Below are positions 1-5,574 of a DNA stretch of 6,968 nucleotides, one piece after another. The notes below the pieces were generated by a model that was not told the DNA's origin, did not search any database, and worked only from the letters and a program-made list of their open reading frames with translations. Both the position numbers and the translations under genes were made by a program. This DNA is from Ignavibacteriota bacterium (GTDB lineage Bacteria; Bacteroidota; Ignavibacteria; Tepidaquicellales; Tepidaquicellaceae), in NCBI GenBank assembly GCA_003135995.1, contig PNBM01000045.1, forward strand, positions 1,114 through 8,081, written 5' to 3'. Every line of letters starts with the position of its first letter. The first letter of the stretch is position 1.

Positions 1-516
1 TCCTTTACCCGTTACTTCCGCCTCGGTCAATGCAGTTTCATCTGACCTGCCTGTCGGAATTACTATTCCCGCTGTTAATGCAAGGTAAGGTTTTTTTGTA
101 TCAATCTTATATCTTTCCCCTGTTTTGAATCTCTGGTACTCGTGAAAAAATTCGTAGCGTCCGCTTAAAGTTATATCACCAAAACCCGAACCCTGCGGGG
201 TTAATCCCGGAATTTCATTTCTGTTTACTACGTATGGAACTGTTAAACCCGCCTGTATATTATTATTAAACCTGTAAGCACCCGAAATCGCAGGTCTCAT
301 TTGCCATGAAGTATTACTTGTCTTTAACCATTTCCCATCCTGGTCCCACGTGCCGATATTATTATCAAAATTAAACCCCGCATTGAACAAAGCTTTTTTA
401 TCGAGAGATAAAACTGCAAGGTCATAAAAACTCCCACCACAGCAACTTTGCGAATAAACGTTTGAGAATAAAATCAGGGTTATTACCCCAAAAATTAGAA
501 TGTAAAATTTTTTCAT
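1..516 (-). CDS. Outer-membrane beta-barrel protein with N-terminal Cys-Cys (partial, C-terminus outside window)
   Basis: An open frame of 172 codons runs from an ATG at 516-514 to the window edge without a stop, so the C-terminus is missing. Residues 1-22 form a signal peptide (KK, then a hydrophobic stretch ending VYS before Q23). The mature protein begins Q-S-C25-C26-G-G, a possible soft-metal site. The rest alternates polar and hydrophobic residues with aromatic strand ends, as in beta-barrels. The segments GSGFGDITLSGRY and AGIVIPTGRSDE resemble the 'GxGD ... PTG' pattern of the MetA-pathway/putative transporter barrel family (Phenol_MetA_deg type); that match is from memory. The start lies one base after the stop of the upstream lipoprotein gene, so the two are almost certainly co-transcribed. 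The transported substrate cannot be read from the sequence. A role in metal or small-molecule passage is inferred from the CC motif and the neighbour. Confidence 0.75.
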   Translation of the reverse strand, partial: MKKFYILIFGVITLILFSNVYSQSCCGGSFYDLAVLSLDKKALFNAGFNFDNNIGTWDQDGKWLKTSNTSWQMRPAISGAYRFNNNIQAGLTVPYVVNRNEIPGLTPQGSGFGDITLSGRYEFFHEYQRFKTGERYKIDTKKPYLALTAGIVIPTGRSDETALTEAEVTGKG

Positions 517-517
517 A

Positions 518-1330
518 TTACTGTACTGAAAAATTAAATTTTTGAGGTTGGTTATTTGTAATATCGCTTCCGTTGATTTTTAAAGTGTCATACACAGCCC
601 ATTTTCCGCTCATCGAAAAATTAATCTGTCCTGTATATTTTCCGTTACTTTGATAAACAGGATTAACATTGTTACTCGAACTATGACCGTGCGTAACCAT
701 CAATACATAAATTCCGAAAGTAGCATTATCCACTTCGCTAAAATTAGTATTATCATCGGTTTTGTGCAGCATCACGGAATAACTATTTAATCCTAATGTC
801 GGACTTGTAGGATTTATCAGGGTCAATACGTATGAATGACCACCCGTTGCATCTGTCCAGGTTTTAATATTATCGTATAAATAATAATAAACCGTGAACG
901 GAACGGAATCAATTTTTGCTACTCCATTGTAATCATAAAAACCTTGCCACGTTTTTCCTGTATCCGAATATTGTGTGAAACATACGTAGCCTGTAAATAA
1001 ATGCTGGTCTGCATTGTAATTAAAAACCGGGCTGACGGGAGAAGAGCAGCCTGTGCCTCCGTTTTGCGTCATTACAGGATTATATTTTACGTAACCTGTT
1101 GTCATTTCTGCTCCATTGTTATAAACTTTAAAGCCAATATCATTATATCCGTAATTCAGAGTTTGCGCTGTACCACTGTTGATTATAAATTTCCAGGTAC
1201 CAGACTGAACCGAATCTATATTAACATAATTGGACACGATGGTTTCACTCTTTGGAGTAACGGGATTGCTTGAATTGCATGAATAGATAATAATGCAGGT
1301 AAAAAAAATCAGTAAAGATAAATATTTCAT
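518..1330 (-). CDS. Exported lipoprotein with two tandem YtkA/FixH-like domains
   Basis: 270 residues. Residues 1-17 are a hydrophobic signal followed by a lipobox-like IYSC with lipidation at C18, so the protein should be anchored on the outside of a membrane. Two halves look like copies of one beta-sandwich. Repeat 1 (about 57-134) contains NPVMTQNG..C95-S-S-P-V-S-P-V and then FTGYVCF...GKTW. Repeat 2 (about 166-255) contains VLMVTHGHSSSNNVNPVY and then YTGQINFSMSGKW. The second half matches the remembered YtkA/FixH pattern: Met/His-Gly-His, N-x-V-x-P, Y-x-G, then M-x-G-x-W. M211, H214, H216 and M240 could bind a metal. In repeat 1 the His-rich position carries C95 instead, and C117 could pair with it. 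It is followed after one base by a CC-containing barrel gene. Known YtkA-like proteins are often linked with metal transport or oxidase assembly. That function here is inferred, and the domain call is moderate. Confidence 0.7.
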   Translation of the reverse strand: MKYLSLLIFFTCIIIYSCNSSNPVTPKSETIVSNYVNIDSVQSGTWKFIINSGTAQTLNYGYNDIGFKVYNNGAEMTTGYVKYNPVMTQNGGTGCSSPVSPVFNYNADQHLFTGYVCFTQYSDTGKTWQGFYDYNGVAKIDSVPFTVYYYLYDNIKTWTDATGGHSYVLTLINPTSPTLGLNSYSVMLHKTDDNTNFSEVDNATFGIYVLMVTHGHSSSNNVNPVYQSNGKYTGQINFSMSGKWAVYDTLKINGSDITNNQPQKFNFSVQ

Positions 1331-1382
1331 AAATTATTGTATTATGGTTTTTCTAAATCATTTTGTTTCCTCCCGAAATAAT

Positions 1383-1412
1383 TTGTTAAACTATGAATAA
1401 AAATTTTATAAT
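1383..1412 (+). promoter_or_regulatory. Weak candidate promoter in the divergent gap
   Basis: The 229-base gap between the minus-strand lipoprotein (start 1330) and the plus-strand VOC gene (start 1560) is extremely AT-rich and must hold promoters for both directions. The only sigma-70-like pair I see on the plus strand is TTGTTA (1383-1388), 18 bases, TATAAT (1407-1412). In sequence this AT-rich such a match can arise by chance, and Bacteroidota-type sigma factors prefer a different -7 element. I found no TAnnTTTG element in the gap on either strand. Confidence 0.2.
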
Positions 1413-1559
1413 GCAAGTAATTTTATGCTTTTGTAAATTTAATTTTTTAGTTAACTTATTAAAACAGTTATTTATATTTAAAAAAATTTTAATTTTTATT
1501 AATAATAGCCGGCATTAGAATTAATAAAATTATTTTAATGTTGAAATAAGAAAAAATAT

Positions 1560-1910
1560 ATGGACAAAAATATTCAAAGCAGTGAAATAAAATTTAAAAC
1601 CGACGGCAATTTTGCTATCCACGTTACCGACCTTGAAAAAGCAGAAAATTTTTATGGAAATGTTCTCGGCTTTAAACTTATAAGTAAAGATAAACTGCAA
1701 TTGGTTTATGATACAGGTGCAATAACACTTTATATTAATCTCGATAATATCATTATACCTTTCATACCTGCTCTCGAAGTTAAAAATTATAATGATGCTA
1801 AAAACCGCTTAGCACAAAACGGCTGCAGGATAGTTAAAGAGCACGAAGGGGGCAAAGCATTGTATTTCAAAGATCCTTTCGGAATAATTATAGATATTAT
1901 CCAAAAATAA
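1560..1910 (+). CDS. VOC-superfamily (glyoxalase/bleomycin-resistance fold) protein
   Basis: 116 residues, the usual length for a single-chain VOC protein made of two beta-alpha-beta-beta-beta units. Unit 1 has the hallmark FAIHVTDLEKAENFYGNVLGFKL (residues 18-40): metal-ligand-position H21, D24 and the AENFY-x-x-x-LGF helix/strand. Unit 2 has PALEVKNYNDAKNRLAQNG followed by GGKALYFKDPFGIIIDIIQ, the typical 'F-x-DPxGxxxE' ending. Aspartate sits where the last metal-binding glutamate is common, so metal binding could be altered. There is no signal peptide, so it is cytoplasmic. Family members include glyoxalase I, dioxygenases, isomerases and antibiotic-binding proteins, and the substrate cannot be told from sequence. 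The ATG at 1560 has only an A-rich upstream tract and no clear Shine-Dalgarno site. The 69-base gap to the next gene leaves co-transcription open. Confidence 0.88.
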   Translation: MDKNIQSSEIKFKTDGNFAIHVTDLEKAENFYGNVLGFKLISKDKLQLVYDTGAITLYINLDNIIIPFIPALEVKNYNDAKNRLAQNGCRIVKEHEGGKALYFKDPFGIIIDIIQK

Positions 1911-1968
1911 GAATTCAATTTTAAGTTTCTAAATTTTGTAGTATTTTAAATTAACAACCATAAAAGCC

Positions 1969-1974
1969 GGAGGG
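1969..1974 (+). promoter_or_regulatory. Strong ribosome binding site GGAGGG that fixes the start of the propeller gene
   Basis: GGAGGG at 1969-1974 lies 5 bases before the ATG at 1980, ideal Shine-Dalgarno spacing. A longer in-frame start (GTG at 1974) would overlap this site and is therefore unlikely. It is the only good Shine-Dalgarno sequence seen upstream of any gene in the window. Confidence 0.8.
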
Positions 1975-1979
1975 TGGCT

Positions 1980-2957
1980 ATGAAAAAGAGTATACTGCAA
2001 ATAATATTATATGCTTCATTGTTAAGCTATATTATAATTATTTTTTCCTGCAACGATGTTCCAACTACATCAAATAACAAACCAAATAACGGTTGGGCTT
2101 CGCATCCGATTAATTTTTCAGGAAAGTTGTTCGGCGTTTCTTTTGTGAATGCAACAACAGGTATTGCTGTCGGAGAAATTGGAGAAATTGTAAAATCTTT
2201 TGATGGAGGAAATTCCTGGACCGGGGTTGGTTCGAATACAAATTATTGGCTGAGGAGTATTAAATTCATCAACCCTGCAACTGCTGTTGCTGTCGGCTCA
2301 AGCGGGATGATTATAAGAACTGAAGATAGCGGCACAACGTGGAATCAATTAACCTGTGAAAATACGAATGTTCTCAATGGTGTAAGCTTTATCGATATTA
2401 ATGTCGGATATGTAACCGGTTATGCCGGCTCGCTTTACAAAACCGTAACGAGAGGCGCAACGTGGATACATTGTCCTGAAGTTAATATTTCTATGAACGG
2501 AATATTTTTTATAGATGCAGAATCCGGAACTGTTTGCGGCTCAGGCGGGAAAATATTCAGAACTTATAATGGCGGATTGAACTGGATTGCCTGCAGCAGC
2601 GGAGTGGGTTACGATTTGAATGCGGTATCTTTTGTAAATGCGCTGACGGGTGTTGTAGTCGGGAATATGGGAGTGATATTAACTACTTTCGACGGCGGAC
2701 AAAGCTGGAATGTAAGACAGGCGCCGGTTTATTATACGCTCTTCGGAGTTTCGTTTCCGGCACTCGGAAGAATAACCGCTGTCGGCGGAGCAGGTACCAT
2801 CGTAACATCGACTGACTGGGGTTCAACATGGCAGCAGCAAATTTCGAATGTAAATGTAAATCTTAATGCTGTTCATTTTTTGGATGTGAATACGGGAATG
2901 GTCGTTGGAGATAACGGAATGACTCTGAATACAACCACCGGCGGCGAAGCGTATTAA
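1980..2957 (+). CDS. YCF48-like seven-bladed beta-propeller lipoprotein
   Basis: 325 residues from the ATG placed by the GGAGGG site. Residues 1-23 are a hydrophobic signal ending I-F-S before C24, a probable lipidation site, so it should be membrane-anchored outside the cytoplasm. The remainder is a repeat of about 41 residues with consensus 'L-x-x-V-x-F-x-x-x-x-x-G-x-x-V-G-x-x-G-x-I-x-x-T-x-D-G-G-x-x-W'. Its tryptophans fall at 39, 80, 121, 162, 202, 243 and 284, a spacing of 40-41. The final unit (from LNAVHF, about 295) lacks its closing W, while the N-terminal W39 segment has no preceding blade. This is what a closed seven-bladed propeller with N-terminal 'velcro' strand would show. The repeat resembles the YCF48/HCF136 (photosystem II assembly factor) and BNR-type families, which in non-photosynthetic bacteria are common surface proteins of unknown role. 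No C-terminal secretion-sorting domain follows. Confidence 0.85.
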   Translation: MKKSILQIILYASLLSYIIIIFSCNDVPTTSNNKPNNGWASHPINFSGKLFGVSFVNATTGIAVGEIGEIVKSFDGGNSWTGVGSNTNYWLRSIKFINPATAVAVGSSGMIIRTEDSGTTWNQLTCENTNVLNGVSFIDINVGYVTGYAGSLYKTVTRGATWIHCPEVNISMNGIFFIDAESGTVCGSGGKIFRTYNGGLNWIACSSGVGYDLNAVSFVNALTGVVVGNMGVILTTFDGGQSWNVRQAPVYYTLFGVSFPALGRITAVGGAGTIVTSTDWGSTWQQQISNVNVNLNAVHFLDVNTGMVVGDNGMTLNTTTGGEAY

Positions 2958-2985
2958 CAAATAACAGAAAACAAATAACAGAAAA
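2958..2985. repeat. Perfect 14-bp tandem duplication after the propeller gene
   Basis: CAAATAACAGAAAA occurs twice in direct succession (2958-2971 and 2972-2985), starting with the first base after the stop codon of the propeller gene; a partial third copy (CAGGAAATAA) follows. It is most simply a replication-slippage duplication in A-rich spacer. Confidence 0.85.
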
Positions 2986-3035
2986 CAGGAAATAAAATTA
3001 ATTCAGAATTATCGAATTATTAAAATACTTTATTT

Positions 3036-3063
3036 AATTGTACATTGTAAATTGTACACTGAA
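3036..3063. repeat. Imperfect 14-bp tandem repeat (AATTGTACA core)
   Basis: AATTGTACATTGTA (3036-3049) is followed directly by AATTGTACACTGAA (3050-3063), 12 of 14 bases identical, within the 192-base spacer before the RNase H gene. The TGTACA cores are self-complementary, so a regulatory dyad is possible. The neighbouring slippage repeat makes simple repeat drift the likelier explanation. The rest of the 2958-3149 spacer shows no coding potential. Confidence 0.7.
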
Positions 3064-3149
3064 CATTGAAACAATCTCGTAGGGATTTTCTGTTTATAAC
3101 TAATGATTATCCGAACACACAAAAATATAATTGAAATATAATATTTACA

Positions 3150-3833
3150 ATGCCCTATAAATACGAATCTCAATTAAATACCAAAGCCGGTGAATTTATT
3201 TCATTTTTAAGCGATAAAAATATTCTCGCAGATATCATTTCAGATTCTATACGTGATTATTCAATTAAAATTGAAATTAAAGATGCTGGAGTTATCAATC
3301 TTTTTTATAGTCCGAATAAAGATTCGTATAAAATAACAATTCAGGATATAAAAAATAAAAATTTAATCCGCGAAATTGAAAATTACTGGTATGAATTTTC
3401 AGGAAATGAAATAAAAGAATATTATTCTAACAAAGGGATCGAAATCGATGTCGATGGTTCATATCAAAATGGGGTTACAACTTACGGTTGCGTGATACGA
3501 AAAAACGGAAAAGTGATTAAGGAATTATCAGGTATCGTTGACGAAGTTGAGGTTGACGGCTCTTACCAGGTAGCGGGAGAAATAAAAGCCGTGAAAGAAG
3601 CCGTGAATTGGTGCCTCGAAAATTCTATAAATGATATTACAATTTATCACGATTATAACGGTCTCGAAATGTGGGCAAAAGGAATCTGGAAGACAAAAAA
3701 GCCCGTCTCAAAATCATATTCGGAATTTATGAGAATCGTAAGTATTAAAATTAATTGGGTAAAAATCGAAAGCCATACGGGAGTTAAATGGAATGAATAT
3801 GCCGACAAACTCGCTAAAAACGCTGCAAAATAG
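3150..3833 (+). CDS. Ribonuclease H1-type nuclease with an unidentified N-terminal domain
   Basis: 227 residues, no signal peptide, cytoplasmic. Residues 97-227 are an RNase H fold with all expected catalytic residues by comparison with E. coli RNase HI: D102 in IDVDGSY, E144 in VAGEIKAVKEAV, D168 in ITIYHDYNGLEMW, H209 in VKIESHTG and D219 in NEYADKLAKNA. It should cut the RNA strand of RNA-DNA hybrids with divalent metal. The YHDYNGLEMWAKGIWK segment looks like the RNase H subfamily of clostridia and Bacteroidota. Residues 1-95 (strands and helices such as INLFYSPNKDSYKITIQDI) are not a recognisable viroplasmin/hybrid-binding domain. They may bind duplex as the N-terminal domain of RNase HIII does, but I cannot assign them. 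The hexapeptide VDGSYQ occurs twice (101-106 and 135-140). The ATG at 3150 has no Shine-Dalgarno site. Confidence 0.88.
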   Translation: MPYKYESQLNTKAGEFISFLSDKNILADIISDSIRDYSIKIEIKDAGVINLFYSPNKDSYKITIQDIKNKNLIREIENYWYEFSGNEIKEYYSNKGIEIDVDGSYQNGVTTYGCVIRKNGKVIKELSGIVDEVEVDGSYQVAGEIKAVKEAVNWCLENSINDITIYHDYNGLEMWAKGIWKTKKPVSKSYSEFMRIVSIKINWVKIESHTGVKWNEYADKLAKNAAK

Positions 3834-3879
3834 CAGAAAAAGATGATTTGTATTGCTTTAATACTTTCTGTTTTATAAT
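3834..3879 (+). promoter_or_regulatory. Weak hairpin and TATAAT ahead of the metal cluster
   Basis: Just after the RNase H stop, CAGAAA (3834-3839) is complementary to TTTCTG (3865-3870). Inside lies GTATT-GCTTT-AATAC (3850-3864). The structure is followed by TTTTATAATTT, so it could end RNase H transcription. The same stretch holds TATAAT (3874-3879) with TTGCTT 15 bases upstream, which could start the Cys-rich cluster at 3903. Both readings are weak: the stem is AT-rich and bulged, and the -35 spacing is short. Confidence 0.25.
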
Positions 3880-3902
3880 TTAGTGTTGAAATATTCATCA
3901 TT

Positions 3903-4298
3903 TTGAAAATATTTAGAAACATCAATATAACCAAATTTGTATTCGTATGGATAATATCCGGTATATTATTCTATAATTTCTCATTTATTCCTGCAAGTGT
4001 TTTTTGCAGTAAAACAAAAATGAAGAAATGCTGTTGTATGGAAAATTCCGAAAACGGATGCAAGATGAATATGAATAATAACTGCAGCAGCGACTTAAAA
4101 GGGAATCCTCAAAAAAGTGAAGAAAAAATTTTGGTAATGCACTTAAACGTGATACCAAAATTAAATAATTTATATTCAACATCTGTTGATGACAATTTCA
4201 AAAATCAATTTTTAAACTCATTTAACAATTCTCTTTTATATAATATACCCTTAAACTCGCAGGGGGTTTATATAACAATTTCCAATTTGCGAATTTAG
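3903..4298 (+). CDS. Small exported Cys-rich protein, paralog of the 5119-5508 product (HYC_CC_PP-like)
   Basis: 131 residues from a TTG at 3903; the frame has a stop at 3876-3878 and no ATG or GTG between, so TTG is the only usual start. Residues 12-29 are hydrophobic (FVFVWIISGILFYNFSF), a signal peptide or anchor. A cysteine cluster follows: F-C35-S-K-T-K, C43-C44-C45-M, C53 and C61, with Met and Asn between, suited to binding a soft metal such as copper. The tail (76-131) is polar with an end LLYNIPLNSQGVYITISNLRI. Signal, FCSxTK, Cys cluster and a YN(I/L)P C-terminal motif are shared with the product of 5119-5508. The layout recalls the Bacteroidota family called HYC_CC_PP, often near metal efflux genes; this is recollection and the motifs are not exact. 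The 58-base gap to the next gene suggests an operon. Function unknown. Confidence 0.65.
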   Translation: MKIFRNINITKFVFVWIISGILFYNFSFIPASVFCSKTKMKKCCCMENSENGCKMNMNNNCSSDLKGNPQKSEEKILVMHLNVIPKLNNLYSTSVDDNFKNQFLNSFNNSLLYNIPLNSQGVYITISNLRI

Positions 4299-4356
4299 AA
4301 TTCCGCTTTTCTTTAATTTATTACAAACAATTTTTTTAATAACATAATTTTAAATA

Positions 4357-5016
4357 ATGAAAACAAAATTATTTTTAATAGTAGGCTTAATAGCAGGCTA
4401 TATATTCTTATCGAACTATTCATTCAGTTCGAATACGAATGACCCGAAGTGTAAGTGTGAAAGTTGTAAGTGCGTCGATTGTAAATGCGGAACTAACGGC
4501 TGCTGTACGAATCCCGAAAAGTGTAAAGGTAAGTGCGATTCAATGAAAGACGGCGATTGCTCAAAAATGAAAGATGCCGGATGCACAAAAATGAAAGATG
4601 GTGGATGTCCCGGTATGCAAAAATCAGATTGCAAAAAAGATGGAACATGTAAAGATAAAAAAGATTGTATGAAGAAAAAAAGTGAAGGCGATGCACAGGG
4701 ATATGGTGAAATGGACTCAATAAAATCCGGTAAAACCTGCACCGTAACAGGTGAAGATATTCCGGAAGGACAAGGCGTTACATTTAAATACCTTGGAAAA
4801 GATTATTCGTTTTGCTGTGAAAAATGCGTTGCAAAATTCAAAGCCGAACCGATGAATTACATAAAGGGTGATGTTAATTGCCCGGTTATGGGTGAAGCCG
4901 CATCAAAAGAAACTTTTTCCGTTTATAATGGTGTGAAATATTATTTCTGCTGTTCACCTTGCGTGAAGAAATTCGAAAAAGACCCTGAAAAATATCTGGA
5001 AAAATATAATAAATAA
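4357..5016 (+). CDS. Exported metallothionein-like / double YHS-domain metal-binding protein
   Basis: 219 residues, 24 of them cysteine. Residues 1-25 are a signal peptide or N-terminal anchor (MKTK, then a hydrophobic stretch to SFSS). Residues 31-60 are metallothionein-like, with CxC, CxxC and CC spacing (C32, C34, C37, C39, C42, C44, C49, C50, C56, C60). Residues 62-104 are short repeats of type (S/T)KMKD-x-G-C, bringing the N-terminal total to 16 cysteines plus several methionines. Two YHS/TRASH-type domains follow. The first (128-169) has C128, then YLGKDYSFCCEKC (C153, C154, C157), F161 and P165. The second (175-214) has C175, then YNGVKYYFCCSPC (C198, C199, C202), F206 and DPEKYL. Such domains bind soft metals, for example in copper transporters and chaperones. 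The position among Cys-rich proteins and a TolC gene suggests periplasmic copper, silver or similar buffering or delivery; the metal is inferred. ATG at 4357, no Shine-Dalgarno site. Confidence 0.85.
   Translation: MKTKLFLIVGLIAGYIFLSNYSFSSNTNDPKCKCESCKCVDCKCGTNGCCTNPEKCKGKCDSMKDGDCSKMKDAGCTKMKDGGCPGMQKSDCKKDGTCKDKKDCMKKKSEGDAQGYGEMDSIKSGKTCTVTGEDIPEGQGVTFKYLGKDYSFCCEKCVAKFKAEPMNYIKGDVNCPVMGEAASKETFSVYNGVKYYFCCSPCVKKFEKDPEKYLEKYNK
4540..4632 (+). repeat. In-gene 24-bp repeat encoding a Cys/Met octapeptide
   Basis: Within the metal-binding gene, units SMKDGDC (4540-4560), SKMKDAGC (4561-4584), TKMKDGGC (4585-4608) and PGMQKSDC (4609-4632) follow in frame. The middle two 24-base units are nearly identical in DNA, which points to fairly recent duplication. 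Each unit adds one Cys and one Met, so copy number could tune metal capacity. Confidence 0.85.
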
Positions 5017-5030
5017 TTTTTTTAATTCTC

Positions 5031-5057
5031 TCCTTCCCAATCCCAGATTGGGAAGGA
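5031..5057 (+). terminator. Perfect 11-bp hairpin after the YHS gene; terminator or small palindromic repeat
   Basis: TCCTTCCCAAT (5031-5041), loop CCCAG (5042-5046), ATTGGGAAGGA (5047-5057) form a perfect 11-bp stem 14 bases past the stop at 5016. A T-run (5017-5023) lies before the stem instead of after it, so it is not a classic intrinsic terminator. It could stop an RNA partly, protect the 3' end of the upstream message, or be a copy of a dispersed palindrome. It shares CTCTCCTTCC with the palindrome at 6933-6957. Confidence 0.5.
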
Positions 5058-5118
5058 AATTGATTAACAGAACTTTAATTCATGAAATTCGTTATAACAG
5101 TTAGTAAAAATATAAAAT

Positions 5119-5508
5119 TTGATTAAAACCAAAAAAATATTAACATATTTATTCGTATTCCTCGTTTTGATTACAAATACGGGATTTACAATTACGTCTG
5201 AATTTTGCAGTATGACAAAAAAGACGACCTGTAAATGCAGTATGAATAATTCAAATGTTAATGTTGTTATCAAAGGTATCGTTTTTAAATCCAAACCCTG
5301 CTGCGATGAAAACAGAAAAGAGATTTCCAACTCATCCGTTTTTGATAGTCACAAAAAAATCGAAATTAACAGTTTATCTTCTTTTATTAGTTTTACTGAA
5401 GATTATTCAATTCAAACAAATAATTCAAATATCCCGGTTTACTCAAAATTAATCTTTTACAATTTACCGCGGGACATACCAATTTTAAATTCTTCGTTCC
5501 TGATTTAA
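5119..5508 (+). CDS. Small exported Cys-rich protein, HYC_CC_PP-like, second paralog
   Basis: 129 residues from a TTG at 5119; a stop at 5113-5115 in the same frame leaves no ATG upstream, and a later start would lose the signal. Residues 7-25 are hydrophobic (ILTYLFVFLVLITNTGFTI). Cysteines follow as F-C30-S-M-T-K, C38-K-C40-S-M and a C61-C62 pair. The C-terminus LIFYNLPRDIPILNSSFLI closely fits my memory of the HYC_CC_PP family ending (a proline motif, then IPxLxxSFLI); here EFC stands for HYC and LP for PP. It shares FCSxTK, CxC/CC clusters and the YN(I/L)P tail with the product of 3903-4298, so the two are paralogs that have diverged widely. A role in sensing or handling metal in the periplasm is inferred from cysteines and from the TolC gene next door; no activity is known to me. 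Confidence 0.7.
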   Translation: MIKTKKILTYLFVFLVLITNTGFTITSEFCSMTKKTTCKCSMNNSNVNVVIKGIVFKSKPCCDENRKEISNSSVFDSHKKIEINSLSSFISFTEDYSIQTNNSNIPVYSKLIFYNLPRDIPILNSSFLI

Positions 5509-5541
5509 ATCATCATTTATCTATTCTTTTAATTAATTGCG

Positions 5542-5560
5542 TTCCGGTATAATTCCGGAA
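5542..5560 (+). promoter_or_regulatory. Dyad TTCCGG-N7-CCGGAA, candidate operator before tolC
   Basis: TTCCGG (5542-5547) and CCGGAA (5555-5560) are perfect inverted repeats around TATAATT, in an otherwise AT-rich 114-base spacer. A second overlapping palindrome, CGGAATTCCG, covers 5556-5565. The dyad either encloses a TATAAT (5548-5553) or, if the -7 element at 5575 is used, lies around the -35 position. Both placements suit a regulator-binding site. A weak terminator for the upstream gene is the alternative, though no T-run follows. Confidence 0.4.
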
Positions 5561-5574
5561 TTCCGATTACATAT

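Noticed and set aside
1001..1273. 90-codon plus-strand open frame
   Set aside because: It lies wholly inside the minus-strand lipoprotein gene, which has a signal peptide, lipobox and repeated domains; the plus-strand product shows no recognisable features.
1974..1982. GTG at 1974 as start of the propeller gene
   Set aside because: It overlaps the GGAGGG ribosome binding site, while the ATG at 1980 has perfect spacing to it and begins a standard KK-type signal peptide.
3103..3141. Short open frame beginning ATGATTATCCGA in the spacer before RNase H
   Set aside because: Only about 12 codons, no ribosome binding site and no recognisable peptide.
3653..3934. 93-codon minus-strand open frame with hydrophobic stretches
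   Set aside because: It overlaps the catalytic end of RNase H and the start of the Cys-rich gene; the hydrophobicity comes from AT-rich antisense codons.
4540..4632. Possible CRISPR-like array
   Set aside because: The repeats are adjacent without spacers and are in frame within a gene; they encode Cys/Met octapeptides.
4416..4742. 108-codon minus-strand open frame rich in His, Phe and Ser
   Set aside because: It is the antisense shadow of the Cys/Lys-rich metal-binding gene, whose domains are clear; the odd composition follows from the opposite strand. The 4493-4720 minus frame is rejected for the same reason.
5113..5121. TAAAATTTG as a Bacteroidota -7 promoter element
   Set aside because: The spacing is one base too long for TAnnTTTG and it overlaps the TTG start codon of the 5119 gene.
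5064..5330. 88-codon minus-strand open frame
   Set aside because: Antisense to the signal and cysteine region of the second small Cys-rich protein, with no domain of its own. The 5255-5452 plus frame is likewise an out-of-frame shadow of that gene.
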